Counted from the stretch's first letter, positions 19,299-28,895 are shown. The stretch: 64,000 nucleotides of DNA from Mycobacterium sp. GA-1199 (GCF_001500045.1 NZ_LQIX01000055.1:62001-126000); one strand, 5' to 3'. Made by a program: numbers and translations. The notes: generated from the sequence alone by a model not told the origin.

Positions 19299-20806
19299 GG
19301 CACACCTCCGGCCGGTCGGAAACTCAACGCGGTGGTGACGTCGTCCAGAGTCGGCGAAGTCCGGCCCGCAAGATCACTCAGCGTCCATGCGACCCGCAAC
19401 GTGCGATCCATACCCCGGACGCTGAGCGTGCCGCGATTGAGCGCGGCCTCGAACGGTTTCATCACCGCCGTGGGCAGCCGAAACTTGCGCCGCAGCAACG
19501 ACCCGCTGACCTCGACGTTGGTGCGGATGCCGTGTGGCCGCCACCGCTCGGCGGCCGCGGCACGTGCCGCGGCCACCCGCTCACGCACCACATCGGTGGA
19601 CTCGCCGTCCTTGGCGACGATCGCGCCGGCCCGTAGCGAGTGCATCCGCACGTGAAGATCAACCCGGTCGAGCAGCGGACCGGAAAGCTTGCCGAGATAG
19701 CGGCGCTTCTCGTGGCCGGTGCACACACAGTCCCGTGGGTCGGGGCGGGCGCACGGACACGGGTTCGCGGCCAGGACCAACTGGAACCGTGCCGGATACC
19801 GGGCGATGCCGTCACGGCGGGCGAGGCGGATTGCACCGTCCTCCAACGGAGTACGCAACGCCTCGAGCACACTGCTGCCGATCTCGGCGCACTCGTCGAG
19901 GAAGAGCACGCCGCGGTGCGCCCGGCTGACCGCGCCAGGGCGCGCCATCCCCGACCCGCCGCCGACCATCGCCGCCACGCTCGACGTGTGATGCGGCGCG
20001 ACGAATGGTGGTCGCGTGATCAGCGGGGCGTCCTCCGAGAGCAGACCTGCCACCGAGTAGATCGCCGTGACTTCCAGCGCCTCGCTCTCCGACAGCGACG
20101 GCAGCAAGCCCGGAAGACGTTGAGCCAGCATTGTTTTACCGACACCCGGCGGGCCGGTCAGCATGACGTGATGTCCGCCCGCCGCCGCCACTTCGACGGC
20201 ATACCGCGCCTCGGTTTGGCCGACCACGTCGGCGAGGTCAGCCATCGGCACGGGTCTCGACGAAGGCGAGGTGATGCGGCCTTCGAGTCGTGCCCTGCCC
20301 TGCAGCCACGACTTCAACTGACTCAGCGTGCGCACGCCCCACACCTCGATACCCTCGACCAGGCTCGCTTCGGCGAGGTTGCCGGCGGGGACGACGGCCG
20401 CCGGCCAACCCTCGCGCTTGGCGGCCAGCACAGCGGGGAGGATGCCCCTGACGGAGCGGACCCGCCCGTCGAGGGCCAATTCCCCGAGTAGCACGGTCTT
20501 TTCGAGACGCGGCCATCGTTCTTTCGCGCCGGCCGACAACACCGACAACGCCAACGCGAGGTCGTAAACCGACCCGACCTTGGGAAGAGTCGCGGGTGAC
20601 AGCGCCATCGTCAGCCGGGTCATCGGCCAGTCACACTTGGAGTTCGTGATGGCAGCCCGGATCCGAGCGCGCGACTCCTGCAGCGCCGCATCCGGCAGGC
20701 CGACCAGATCAACGCTCGGTAGACCAGACCCGACAAAGGCCTCGACCTCTACGATCTGGCCCTCGAGCGCGGTCACCGCGACCGAGTACGCCCGCCCCAA
20801 CGCCAT
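19295..20806 (-). CDS. YifB/ComM-type Mg-chelatase-like AAA ATPase
   Basis: 503 residues. An N-terminal Lon-like fold domain is followed by an AAA domain with Walker A GPPGVGKTMLAQRLPG and Walker B FLDECAEIG, and a C-terminal ChlI-like region with a CPCARPDPRDCVCT cysteine stretch. ComM is a helicase helping branch migration during transformation. The gene overlaps dprA by four bases and follows the YraN gene with no gap, the conserved Rv2896c-Rv2898c arrangement. Confidence 0.95.
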   Translation of the reverse strand: MALGRAYSVAVTALEGQIVEVEAFVGSGLPSVDLVGLPDAALQESRARIRAAITNSKCDWPMTRLTMALSPATLPKVGSVYDLALALSVLSAGAKERWPRLEKTVLLGELALDGRVRSVRGILPAVLAAKREGWPAAVVPAGNLAEASLVEGIEVWGVRTLSQLKSWLQGRARLEGRITSPSSRPVPMADLADVVGQTEARYAVEVAAAGGHHVMLTGPPGVGKTMLAQRLPGLLPSLSESEALEVTAIYSVAGLLSEDAPLITRPPFVAPHHTSSVAAMVGGGSGMARPGAVSRAHRGVLFLDECAEIGSSVLEALRTPLEDGAIRLARRDGIARYPARFQLVLAANPCPCARPDPRDCVCTGHEKRRYLGKLSGPLLDRVDLHVRMHSLRAGAIVAKDGESTDVVRERVAAARAAAAERWRPHGIRTNVEVSGSLLRRKFRLPTAVMKPFEAALNRGTLSVRGMDRTLRVAWTLSDLAGRTSPTLDDVTTALSFRPAGGVP

Positions 20807-21175
20807 CTACCCCACCCCCTGTAGATGCGTGATCTCCGGTGTGCGGCTTCGGCCGAACCGCACCCTGACCACGTCGATGCGCACCTGCGACCATCCGGTG
20901 TCCTGGGCGGCCAGCCACAGCCCGGCGAGCCGCCGCAGCCGACGCACCTTCTGCGGGGTCACGGCCTCCTCGACCCCGCCGAACCGGTCGCTCGTCCGGG
21001 TCTTCACCTCCACGAACACCGCGGTGTGGGCCAAGTCGTCGACCGCGATCACGTCCAGCTCGCCGTACCGGCACCGCCAGTTGCGCTCGAGCACCCGAAG
21101 CCCCAGCGCCCGCAGGTGGTCGACCGCGAGTTGCTCTCCCAGCGCGCCGATCTCGGCGCGAGTCCATGAGTTCAT
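20807..21175 (-). CDS. YraN family endonuclease-like protein
   Basis: 122 residues when started at MNSWTRAEIGALGEQLAV, the standard N-terminus. A 33-residue upstream extension is open but atypical. The restriction-endonuclease-like core is seen in RNWRCRYGELDVIAVD and VFVEVKTRTSDRFGG (D...ExK). Function is not proven; it is generally linked with DNA processing by its constant position beside yifB and dprA. Its stop abuts the start of the yifB-type gene. Confidence 0.93.
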   Translation of the reverse strand: MNSWTRAEIGALGEQLAVDHLRALGLRVLERNWRCRYGELDVIAVDDLAHTAVFVEVKTRTSDRFGGVEEAVTPQKVRRLRRLAGLWLAAQDTGWSQVRIDVVRVRFGRSRTPEITHLQGVG

Positions 21176-21312
21176 GGCTCCACGGTCGAGCACGTGACCG
21201 ACACGCAGGCGGCATCCGGGAGCCCTCAGGCCCCGTGATCCCCAATCCCGACTTTGTCCACAGCTCGAGCCCACGCTGTTTCGTCGACGTCAAAAAGCGG
21301 GTACACGCCGGC

Positions 21313-22131
21313 ATGACCGACAACTCGTTACACGGAGTCGCCGACCGGGCGACCGACAGCGATGCGTTCGAGTACACCGCGCGCGCCGGCTTCGCGATCA
21401 GTGGCGTACTGCATCTGCTCGTCGGCTATCTGATTCTGCGCATCGCGTTGGGATCCGGCGGTAACGCCGACCAGTCGGGGGCGCTGGCCACCTTGGCGCA
21501 ACAGACGGGCGGCGCAGTGCTCCTGTGGGTTGTCGCCGCCGGACTGCTGGCACTCGGGCTGTGGCGCGTCGCCGAGGCGATCGTCGGCCCGCGCCCGGGT
21601 GAGGGCTCGGGCCGCTTCCGCGACGACACACCGGCGTGGAAGCGCGCGAAGTCGCTCGGTCTGGCCGCCGTCAACTTCGCGATCGCATTCTCGGCGGCCC
21701 GCTTCGCCATGGGCAGCGGACAGCAGAGTTCTCAACAGAACGCGGGCCTGTCCGCGCAGATGATGCAATCCGGTTGGGGCAAGGCCGTGTTGATCGCGGT
21801 CGGGCTGGGCCTCCTCGTCGTCGGCGGCTACCACGTGTACAAGGGCGTGACGAAGAAGTTCTTCAAAGACCTGCGCGCGTCCGGCGGCACCGGCGTCACC
21901 GCCGTGGGCATCGCGGGCTACACCGCCAAAGGATTGGTCCTCGGGGGCGCGGGTGTGCTGGTCATGGTGGCCACGCTGCAGGCCGACCCCGCCAAGGCGA
22001 GCGGACTCGACGCGGCGGTGAAGACGCTCGGGCAGGCGCCGTTCGGCAGATTCCTCCTCATCCTCGCCGCGATCGGCATCGCCGCGTTCGGCGTCTACAA
22101 CTTCGTTCGCGCCCGGTCCGGGCGGATGTGA
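21313..22131 (+). CDS. DUF1206 family membrane protein
   Basis: 272 residues starting at MTDNSLHGVADRATD; the open frame upstream is probably untranslated. The sequence shows three repeats of a two-helix unit, each beginning with an aromatic/Gly segment (YTARAGFAISGVLHLL, SLGLAAVNFAIAF, VGIAGYTAKGLVLGGAG), giving six membrane spans. This is the DUF1206 pattern. Function is unknown. M. tuberculosis has fdhD soon after yraN, so this gene marks a synteny break. Confidence 0.9.
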   Translation: MTDNSLHGVADRATDSDAFEYTARAGFAISGVLHLLVGYLILRIALGSGGNADQSGALATLAQQTGGAVLLWVVAAGLLALGLWRVAEAIVGPRPGEGSGRFRDDTPAWKRAKSLGLAAVNFAIAFSAARFAMGSGQQSSQQNAGLSAQMMQSGWGKAVLIAVGLGLLVVGGYHVYKGVTKKFFKDLRASGGTGVTAVGIAGYTAKGLVLGGAGVLVMVATLQADPAKASGLDAAVKTLGQAPFGRFLLILAAIGIAAFGVYNFVRARSGRM

Positions 22132-22503
22132 CTATTCGCCCATCGCCTCGAACAGCATCGCCAGCTGTCCGGGGCTGACGGCGATACCGCACTGCGCGCG
22201 CATATCGGTCAGCGGTGCCGCGATCCCTCGCAGGTCGAGGTATTCGTTGGGATGCGCGGTGAAGTACGCCCGCACGTTGGCACGGGCAGCGTCCGGCGGC
22301 TGCGTCGCCGCGGCCGTCAGCACCTCGTTGGCGCCGGGGTGCGACTCCAGGTAGCCACCGGCCTGGCTGAGCACGCCGCTCGCCGTCGTCGCCAACCCGC
22401 TGGCCGTGCACGGCGCGGCACTCGCCACGGGGACGGCGCCCAAGACGCCGGCCGCCACCAGTGCCGCTCCGCAAACCAGTCCCGAACGCTTGGATCTGTT
22501 CAT
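22132..22503 (-). CDS. Haemophore-related secreted protein (Rv0203/Rv1174c type)
   Basis: 123 residues with a signal peptide (MNRSKRSGLVCGAALVAAG, cleaved near ASAAPC). The mature part is small and helical, with two cysteines (APCTAS and RAQCGIA) about 90 residues apart that would form the disulfide of this family. Other family features are the L..HP.. segment and a TAHPNEYLDLRGI motif. Rv0203 binds haem outside the cytoplasm. It is divergent from the iron ABC operon, with the putative IdeR box in between. A paralogue lies at 31735-32076. Confidence 0.85.
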   Translation of the reverse strand: MNRSKRSGLVCGAALVAAGVLGAVPVASAAPCTASGLATTASGVLSQAGGYLESHPGANEVLTAAATQPPDAARANVRAYFTAHPNEYLDLRGIAAPLTDMRAQCGIAVSPGQLAMLFEAMGE

Positions 22504-22703
22504 TCGTCCGTCCTCGGTGTCGGTATGCGGGGCCGGCGCCCCCGGTCGAGGCAAACGTACCCCCGCGTGCGCAACGCGGCACCGCTGTACCGAAGAGACC
22601 GAAAAGGAGGTGGGACGGCAGGCCCCCGAATCCCCCCGGTCAGGTGCCACCGGAGCCCGAACGTGCGGCGCCCGCCGAGCCGGACACCGACAGGGTATGT
22701 TCG

Positions 22704-22722
22704 TTAGGTAAACCTCAGCTAA
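22704..22722 (+). promoter_or_regulatory. Putative IdeR iron box
   Basis: The 19 bases TTAGGTAAACCTCAGCTAA match 14 of 19 positions of the IdeR consensus TTAGGTTAGGCTAACCTAA. The box lies 43 bases upstream of the iron-binding lipoprotein gene, and a -10-like TATGTT (22696-22701) abuts it, so bound IdeR would block transcription when iron is plentiful. The rest of the 262-base gap shows nothing else clear. The divergent haemophore gene may share the control. Confidence 0.65.
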
Positions 22723-22765
22723 AGATTGCGTCCTGACCTGCACGTACCGCGAAAGGATCCCCTGT

Positions 22766-23782
22766 ATGCGATCACGGTGGAGGCGGATCGCCGCCGTCCT
22801 GTCGACCCTCGCCCTGGCAGCCGGCGCCAGCGCGTGCTCGGATGGGGGCCAGAGCGACGAATTGCTGATCTACAACGCCCAGCACGAGTCGCTGACCAAG
22901 GAATGGATCGACGCCTTCACCGAGGAAACCAGGATCAAGGTGACCTACCGTCAAGGTGGTGACACCGAACTCGGCAACCAGCTCGTGGCCGAAGGGAAAG
23001 CATCACCGGCCGATGTCTTCCTGACGGAGAACTCACCGGCGATGGCCGCGGTCGAGCGCGCCGGCCTGTTCGCCGAACTCGCGCCCGAGACCCTCGATCA
23101 GGTGCCGCCGCAGTACCGTCCGCCGACCGGCAACTGGACCGGGGTGGCCGCGCGCAGCACCGTATTCGTCTACAACACCTCGAGGCTGCAGCCCGACCAG
23201 TTGCCGAAGTCACTGCTCGACCTGCAGCAGCCGGAATGGAAGGGCCGCTGGGGAGCGCCGCCGACCAAGGCCGACTTCCAGGCGATCGTCTCGGCGCTGC
23301 TCGAACTGAAGGGCGAGCCCGCGACCGCACAGTGGCTGGCAGCCATGAAAGCCAACGCCAAGCTCTACAGCGACAACATCGCCACCCTCAAGGCCGTCAA
23401 CGCCGGTGAAGTCGACGGCGGAGTGATCTACCACTACTACTGGTTCCGCGATCAGGCGAAAACCAAAGAGATGAGCGGCAATACCGCGCTGCACTACTTC
23501 AAGAACGAGGATCCCGGCGCCTTCGTCAGCCTCTCCGGCGGTGGGGTACTCGCCTCGACCGACCGGATGGACCAGGCCCAGCAGTTCGTCCGGTTCGTCA
23601 CCGGCAAGGCCGGTCAGGAGGTGCTCGAGAAGGGCACCTCATTCGAATACCCGGTCGCCAGTGGCGTGCCCGCGAATCCCGCCCTGCCCCCGCTGGACAC
23701 CCTGCAGGCACCCAACGTCGACCCGTCGAACCTCGACGCTCAGAAGGTCACCGACCTGATGACGAAAGCCGGCTTGCTGTAG
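22766..23782 (+). CDS. Iron ABC transporter substrate-binding lipoprotein
   Basis: 338 residues. A lipoprotein signal ends in the lipobox ASAC (C24). The mature protein begins LLIYNAQHESLTKEWIDAF, typical of FbpA/FutA/SfuA ferric-ion binding proteins, and a Tyr-rich segment near the C-terminal domain (VIYHYYWFRDQ) resembles the iron-ligand tyrosines. It would capture Fe3+ at the cell surface for the permease encoded next, whose GTG follows its stop directly. AAAGGA precedes the ATG. Regulated by iron if the upstream IdeR box is real. Confidence 0.92.
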   Translation: MRSRWRRIAAVLSTLALAAGASACSDGGQSDELLIYNAQHESLTKEWIDAFTEETRIKVTYRQGGDTELGNQLVAEGKASPADVFLTENSPAMAAVERAGLFAELAPETLDQVPPQYRPPTGNWTGVAARSTVFVYNTSRLQPDQLPKSLLDLQQPEWKGRWGAPPTKADFQAIVSALLELKGEPATAQWLAAMKANAKLYSDNIATLKAVNAGEVDGGVIYHYYWFRDQAKTKEMSGNTALHYFKNEDPGAFVSLSGGGVLASTDRMDQAQQFVRFVTGKAGQEVLEKGTSFEYPVASGVPANPALPPLDTLQAPNVDPSNLDAQKVTDLMTKAGLL

Positions 23783-25363
23783 GTGGTCTCCGCCGCTCCC
23801 CCCGTCCCCCCGCCCGCGGCACCGGTGTCGCGGTCGGACAAGGCGTCCCGGCCCGGCCCGCTGGTCTCGGTCACGGTCGCGATCCTCGTGGCGGCCACCT
23901 GCATTCCGCTGGGATATGTGGCGTGGGCGACGGTCTCGGTGGGGTGGACGCGGGCGTACGAACTCGTGGTGCGCCCACGCGTCGGTGAACTGCTCGTCAA
24001 CACCGTCGCCCTGGTACTCATCACCGTTCCGCTGTGCGTGGTGGTCGGTGTCGGCGCGGCGTGGCTGGTGGAGCGGACGGACCTTCCGGGCCGGACGCTC
24101 TGGCGGCCACTTTTCGTTGCACCGCTGGCTGTTCCGGCGTTCGTCAACAGCTACGCCTGGGTCGGGGTGATCCCGTCGCTGCACGGCCTGCCGGCCGGCG
24201 TGCTGGTCACCACTCTGTCCTACTTCCCGTTCATGTACCTGCCGGTCGCCGCGACGCTGCGGCGGCTCGATCCCGCCGTCGAGGAATCGGCTCGGGCGCT
24301 GGGATCCGGCTCGGCGGGGGTGTTTCTGCGCGTCACGCTTCCGCAGCTGCGCCTTGCCATTCTGGGGGGTTCGCTGTTGGTCGGATTGCATCTTCTCGCG
24401 GAGTTCGGCGCGTTCGCGATGTTGCGGTTCGACACCTTCACCGTCGCGATCTTCCAGCAGTTCCAGGCCACCTTCGACGGAGCGGCAGGCAGCATGTTGG
24501 CGGGGGTGCTCGTGCTGCTGTGCCTGACGCTGCTGGTCGGTGAGGCCGCCGCGCGGGGTAACGCCCGGTTCGCCAGAATCGGCTCGGGTGCGCCAGGCGT
24601 GAGCACTCCGATCCACCTGCGCCACAGCGTGATTCCCGCGACGCTCGGGCTGGCCGCATTGGCCGTGCTGGCCATCGGAGTGCCGGTCGGCACGATCGTG
24701 CGGTGGCTGTGGCTGGGGGGCGCCGACGTCTGGGTCATCGACGACATCCTTTCAGCCCTGGGCCAGACCATCGGATTGGCTTCAGCCGCAGCGATTGTGA
24801 CGACCGTGCTCGCATTCCCCGTCGCCTGGGTGGCGGTGCGCTCGACCGGCGTACTGGCTCGCGTCGTCGAAGGTGCGAACTACGTGACCAGTTCGCTACC
24901 CGGTATCGTCACGGCGCTGGCGTTGGTGACCTTCACGATTCACTTCGTGCGCCCCCTGTATCAGAGCCTGACATTGATCGTGTTCGCCTATGTCCTGCTG
25001 TTCATGCCCCGCGCGTTGGTCAACGTCCGGGCCGGCCTGGCTCAGGTTCCGCCGAGCCTGGAGGAGGCGGCCCGGTCGCTGGGCAGTTCGCCGACTGCCA
25101 CGTTCTTCCGGGTTACGCTGCGGCTGACCGCTCCCGCCGCCGCGGCAGGGGCCTCGCTGGTGTTCGTGGCGGTGGCGACCGAGCTGACCGCGACGCTGCT
25201 GCTCGCGCCCACCGGGACCCGGACGCTGGCGATGATGTTCTGGTCGTTCTCCAGCGAGCTCGACTACGCGGCGGCGGCGCCCTACGCACTGGTGCTCGTG
25301 GTCCTCGCCATACCGGTGACATTGCTGCTGTATCGGCAGTCGACAAAGGCGGCGGCACTGTGA
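23783..25363 (+). CDS. Iron ABC transporter permease (FbpB/SfuB type)
   Basis: 526 residues with two fused binding-protein-dependent transport domains and about twelve membrane spans, as in FbpB. Both EAA loops are visible: the first around VEESARALGSGSAGVFLRVTLPQL, shown here as ARALGSGSAG, and the second as EEAARSLGSSPTATFFRVTL. The GTG start follows the lipoprotein stop with no gap, and the end overlaps the ATPase gene by four bases. Confidence 0.93.
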   Translation: MVSAAPPVPPPAAPVSRSDKASRPGPLVSVTVAILVAATCIPLGYVAWATVSVGWTRAYELVVRPRVGELLVNTVALVLITVPLCVVVGVGAAWLVERTDLPGRTLWRPLFVAPLAVPAFVNSYAWVGVIPSLHGLPAGVLVTTLSYFPFMYLPVAATLRRLDPAVEESARALGSGSAGVFLRVTLPQLRLAILGGSLLVGLHLLAEFGAFAMLRFDTFTVAIFQQFQATFDGAAGSMLAGVLVLLCLTLLVGEAAARGNARFARIGSGAPGVSTPIHLRHSVIPATLGLAALAVLAIGVPVGTIVRWLWLGGADVWVIDDILSALGQTIGLASAAAIVTTVLAFPVAWVAVRSTGVLARVVEGANYVTSSLPGIVTALALVTFTIHFVRPLYQSLTLIVFAYVLLFMPRALVNVRAGLAQVPPSLEEAARSLGSSPTATFFRVTLRLTAPAAAAGASLVFVAVATELTATLLLAPTGTRTLAMMFWSFSSELDYAAAAPYALVLVVLAIPVTLLLYRQSTKAAAL

Positions 25364-26409
25364 GCGTTGTCGAAACACACGGCCTGGCCAAGGCTTTCAA
25401 CGGTCACACGGTGCTGGATCACATCAATCTGGAAATGCAGGCGGGCACCATCACCGCGGTCGTCGGGGCGTCGGGGTGCGGTAAGACCACGCTGCTCCGG
25501 CTGATCGCCGGGTTCGAGACACCCGACGCCGGGACCATCGTCATCAGCGGTCGCCAGGTCGCCGGCCCGGGCAGTTCGGTGGCACCGCACCGGCGCGCGG
25601 TCGGTTACGTCGCCCAAGACGGCGCACTGTTCCCACATCTGAGCGTGGGGCAGAACATCGCATACGGCTTGAACGGATCCCTGCGACGCGCCGAGATCCG
25701 GACCAGGGTCGACGAATTGCTCGAGACGGTCTCGCTGGATCCCGCCTTCGCATCACGGCGGCCACACGAACTGTCGGGCGGCCAGCAGCAGCGGGTGGCC
25801 CTAGCGCGAGCGCTCGCCCGCAAACCGGTAGTGATGCTGCTCGATGAACCTTTCAGCGCCCTCGACACCGGGCTACGCGCATCCACCCGTAAAGCCGTCG
25901 CCCGCCTGCTGGTCGACACGGGCGTCACCACGCTGCTGGTCACTCACGACCAGGAGGAGGCGCTGTCGATCGCCGACCAGATCGCGGTCATGCGTGCCGG
26001 TCGGTTCACTCAGGTGGGACCGCCGCAGCACGTGTACCGGCATCCGGCCGACCATTTCACCGCCGCATTCCTCGGGGACTGCGTATCCCTGCCCTGCACG
26101 GTCACCGATGGCGTCGCCGAGTGCGCGTTCGGACGAATCCCCCTGCACAGCACGGAATCCCGACCGGCAGGTCCTGCGACGCTGCTATTGCGGCCCGAAC
26201 AGCTCGTCGCGACCGTGGTGTCTGATACCGAGCGCCTCGAAGGTGTCGGTACCGTGCTGGCCGTCGAATTTCTCGGCCACGACGTGCTGTTGACGGTCGA
26301 CCCCGGCGGCGAGGCGGACCCGATAATCGTCCGCCAGCACAGCCTCGATCCGCCGCAGGTCGACGCGAAGGTGCGCATCCAGGTGCTGGGAAGCGGAGTC
26401 GCGCTGTGA
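25360..26409 (+). CDS. Iron ABC transporter ATP-binding protein
   Basis: 349 residues from the GTG that overlaps the permease stop. Walker A is GASGCGKTT, the ABC signature LSGGQQQRV, and Walker B VVMLLDEP followed by a D-loop and the switch histidine in LLVTHDQEEAL. A C-terminal TOBE-like regulatory domain follows (GVGTVLAVEFLGHDVLL). It powers the iron permease. Its stop overlaps the next GTG by four bases, so the unusual fused synthetase is part of the same operon. Confidence 0.95.
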   Translation: MSVVETHGLAKAFNGHTVLDHINLEMQAGTITAVVGASGCGKTTLLRLIAGFETPDAGTIVISGRQVAGPGSSVAPHRRAVGYVAQDGALFPHLSVGQNIAYGLNGSLRRAEIRTRVDELLETVSLDPAFASRRPHELSGGQQQRVALARALARKPVVMLLDEPFSALDTGLRASTRKAVARLLVDTGVTTLLVTHDQEEALSIADQIAVMRAGRFTQVGPPQHVYRHPADHFTAAFLGDCVSLPCTVTDGVAECAFGRIPLHSTESRPAGPATLLLRPEQLVATVVSDTERLEGVGTVLAVEFLGHDVLLTVDPGGEADPIIVRQHSLDPPQVDAKVRIQVLGSGVAL

Positions 26410-28895
26410 CGAACCCCTTGATCGAGCACCTGCGCGGCTACGGAGACAACGTCGCGGCGCACACCGATACGCAGCACGTGACCTATGCCGCGCTGGCCGA
26501 CCGGGTCGCTGATGCGATACCCGACCTCGGCGAGAGCAGACGGCTCGTGCTGCTCGAAACGCGCAACGACATCGACACGCTCGTGCATTATCTGGCCGCG
26601 CTCGCGGCTGACCATGTGGTGCTTCCCGTCCCACCCGGGCGGGAGCACTCGACGATCCTGCGTACCTACGAACCCGACACCGTGGTCGGCGACGGAGTGA
26701 TCCGCCATCGCCGTCGTGCCGGCGGGCGCCGCCTCCACGACGACCTGGCGATGCTGATGTCCACGTCCGGCACCACCGGATCACCGAAGCTGGTCCGGCT
26801 CTCCCGCGACAACCTGCTGTCCAATGCCTGCGCGATCTCCCGCTACCTCGAGATCCGTGAAACCGATCGCGCGGCCACCACACTGCCGATGTCGTACTGC
26901 TATGGGCTCTCGGTCGTCAACAGTCACCTGCTCCGCGGCGCCGGCCTCGTCCTCACGGATCTCTCGGTGACCGATGACCGGTTCTGGGACCAGTTCCGTC
27001 GCCACCGCGGCACCTCGTTCGCGGGGGTGCCATACACGTTCGAACTTCTCGAGCAGATGAAGTTCGACGCGACGGGCCTACCGGATCTGCGCTACGTGAC
27101 GCAGGCGGGCGGGCGCATGCCTGCCGAGCGCGTCCGACGGTTTGCAGAACAGGCTCGAAACGAGGGCTGGCAACTGTTCGTCATGTACGGGGCGACCGAG
27201 GCGACTGCCCGAATGGCCTATCTGCCACCGGAATTGGCGCTCTCACGGCCCGAGACCATCGGCCGGCCCATTGCGGGCGGTTCGTTCACCATCGAATCCA
27301 CCGACGAATCGCCGGACGAAGCGGTCGGCGAACTCGTCTACCGCGGACCCAACGTGATGATGGGCTACGCCCACGGCCCCGACGACCTCGCCCTCGACAA
27401 GACCGTCGAATCGCTGCACACCGGCGACCTGGCCCGCCGCACTCCCGACGGACTTTACGAAATCGTCGGTCGTACCAGTCGATTCGTCAAAATGTACGGT
27501 TTGCGCGTCGATCTCCAACACATCGAGTCCGCCTTGAGCGCCGACGGAATCACCGCCTTCTGCACCAACGACGACGATCGCCTCGTCGTCGCGGCGGCCG
27601 GCGCGCACAGCGAACGCGATGTCCAGCGCATAGCGGCCGAGACCGCCGGTGTTCCGTCGTCGGCCGTGCGTGCGGTCGTTGTGGACGAACTGCCGCTGCT
27701 GGAGTCCGGGAAACCCGACTACCGAACCGTCCGCGACCTCGCACGGGGCGGAGACGCGGCGTCGACCACCAACCTGCGCGAAGTGTTCGCCGACGTGCTG
27801 CAGCTGGACCCGGCGGCCATCGACCCGGACGCGAGCTTCGTCGACCTCGGCGGGAACTCGCTTTCCTACGTGGCGATGTCGGTGCGGTTGGAACGAGCGC
27901 TCGGGCAGTTGCCCGCCGGATGGCAACAGCTGCCACTTCGAGAGCTCGAGAGGCTGGTGAAGCGGCCGCGGACCCGCCGGCGGCTGTGGGACGCCACGCT
28001 GGAGACCAGCGTGGCGATGCGGGCCGTCGCGATCATCCTGATCGTCGGTTCGCATGCCGAGTTGTTCGAGTTGTGGGGCGGCGCCCATCTGCTGCTCGGC
28101 ATCGCCGGATACAACTTCGGCCGGTTCTGTCTGACACCGGTGTCGCGCGCCAAGCGGGTGCGCCACCTGCGAAACACCATCGGCTGGATTGCGGTGCCGT
28201 CGGTGCTGTGGGTGGCCCTCGTAATGCCGTGGACGTCGGACTACACCTGGACGAACCTGTTGCTGGCCAACAAGATTCTCGGTCCGCACGACAGCATGAC
28301 CGCGGGCCGCCTGTGGTTCGTCGAGATTCTGGTGTGGACGCTCGTCGCCCTGGCGCTGCTGTTGTGCATACCGGCGATGGACCGGGCCGAGCGCCGGCGT
28401 CCATTCGCGGTCGCCGTTGCCTTTCTGGTCGCCGGGTTGGCGTTGCGCTACGACGTGTTCGGGTTGGACCTGGGCCGGAATGCCTGGTTCACGATGCTCG
28501 CGTTCTGGTTCTTCGCCATCGGCTGGGCGGCTTCGAAGGCCGGCACGACCCTGCAGCGTGCGCTGCTGACTCTGGTTCTGGCGGTGGCGCTGTACGGCTA
28601 CTTCGACAACACGCTGCGAGAGCTTCTCGTGTTCGGCGGTCTCGCCCTGGTGATCTGGCTGCCGACCATCCGCTGTCCGGCGGCGCTGACCGTGGCGGCA
28701 GGCGTGCTGGCCGAGGCGTCGCTGTACACCTACCTCGTCCACTACCAGGTGTATGCGATGTTCCCCGGCCACCCCGCCCTCGGCGTGATCGCCTCGCTCG
28801 CCGTCGGCATCCTGCTCACCTATTTGGTGACCATGGCGCGTCGGCGGCTGCGGGCACGCCGCGGGTCGGCAACGCTCAGTCCCGCTCGGCGATAA
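26406..28895 (+). CDS. Adenylation-carrier-membrane acyltransferase fusion protein
   Basis: 829 residues in three parts. Residues about 1-460 are an AMP-forming adenylation domain: STSGTTGSPK (about 119-128), MYGATE (about 259), HTGDL, RFVKMYGLRVD and the lysine in ESGKPDY. Residues about 465-530 are a peptidyl/acyl carrier domain with the phosphopantetheine serine in LGGNSL (about S484). From about 535 to the end there are some nine or ten membrane spans resembling acyltransferase family 3, with a candidate catalytic histidine in LIVGSHAELF (about 549). It would activate an acid, load it on its own carrier arm, and pass it to a membrane or exported acceptor. Activated acid and acceptor are unknown. 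It is coupled by a four-base overlap to an iron transporter. Confidence 0.85.
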   Translation: MTNPLIEHLRGYGDNVAAHTDTQHVTYAALADRVADAIPDLGESRRLVLLETRNDIDTLVHYLAALAADHVVLPVPPGREHSTILRTYEPDTVVGDGVIRHRRRAGGRRLHDDLAMLMSTSGTTGSPKLVRLSRDNLLSNACAISRYLEIRETDRAATTLPMSYCYGLSVVNSHLLRGAGLVLTDLSVTDDRFWDQFRRHRGTSFAGVPYTFELLEQMKFDATGLPDLRYVTQAGGRMPAERVRRFAEQARNEGWQLFVMYGATEATARMAYLPPELALSRPETIGRPIAGGSFTIESTDESPDEAVGELVYRGPNVMMGYAHGPDDLALDKTVESLHTGDLARRTPDGLYEIVGRTSRFVKMYGLRVDLQHIESALSADGITAFCTNDDDRLVVAAAGAHSERDVQRIAAETAGVPSSAVRAVVVDELPLLESGKPDYRTVRDLARGGDAASTTNLREVFADVLQLDPAAIDPDASFVDLGGNSLSYVAMSVRLERALGQLPAGWQQLPLRELERLVKRPRTRRRLWDATLETSVAMRAVAIILIVGSHAELFELWGGAHLLLGIAGYNFGRFCLTPVSRAKRVRHLRNTIGWIAVPSVLWVALVMPWTSDYTWTNLLLANKILGPHDSMTAGRLWFVEILVWTLVALALLLCIPAMDRAERRRPFAVAVAFLVAGLALRYDVFGLDLGRNAWFTMLAFWFFAIGWAASKAGTTLQRALLTLVLAVALYGYFDNTLRELLVFGGLALVIWLPTIRCPAALTVAAGVLAEASLYTYLVHYQVYAMFPGHPALGVIASLAVGILLTYLVTMARRRLRARRGSATLSPARR

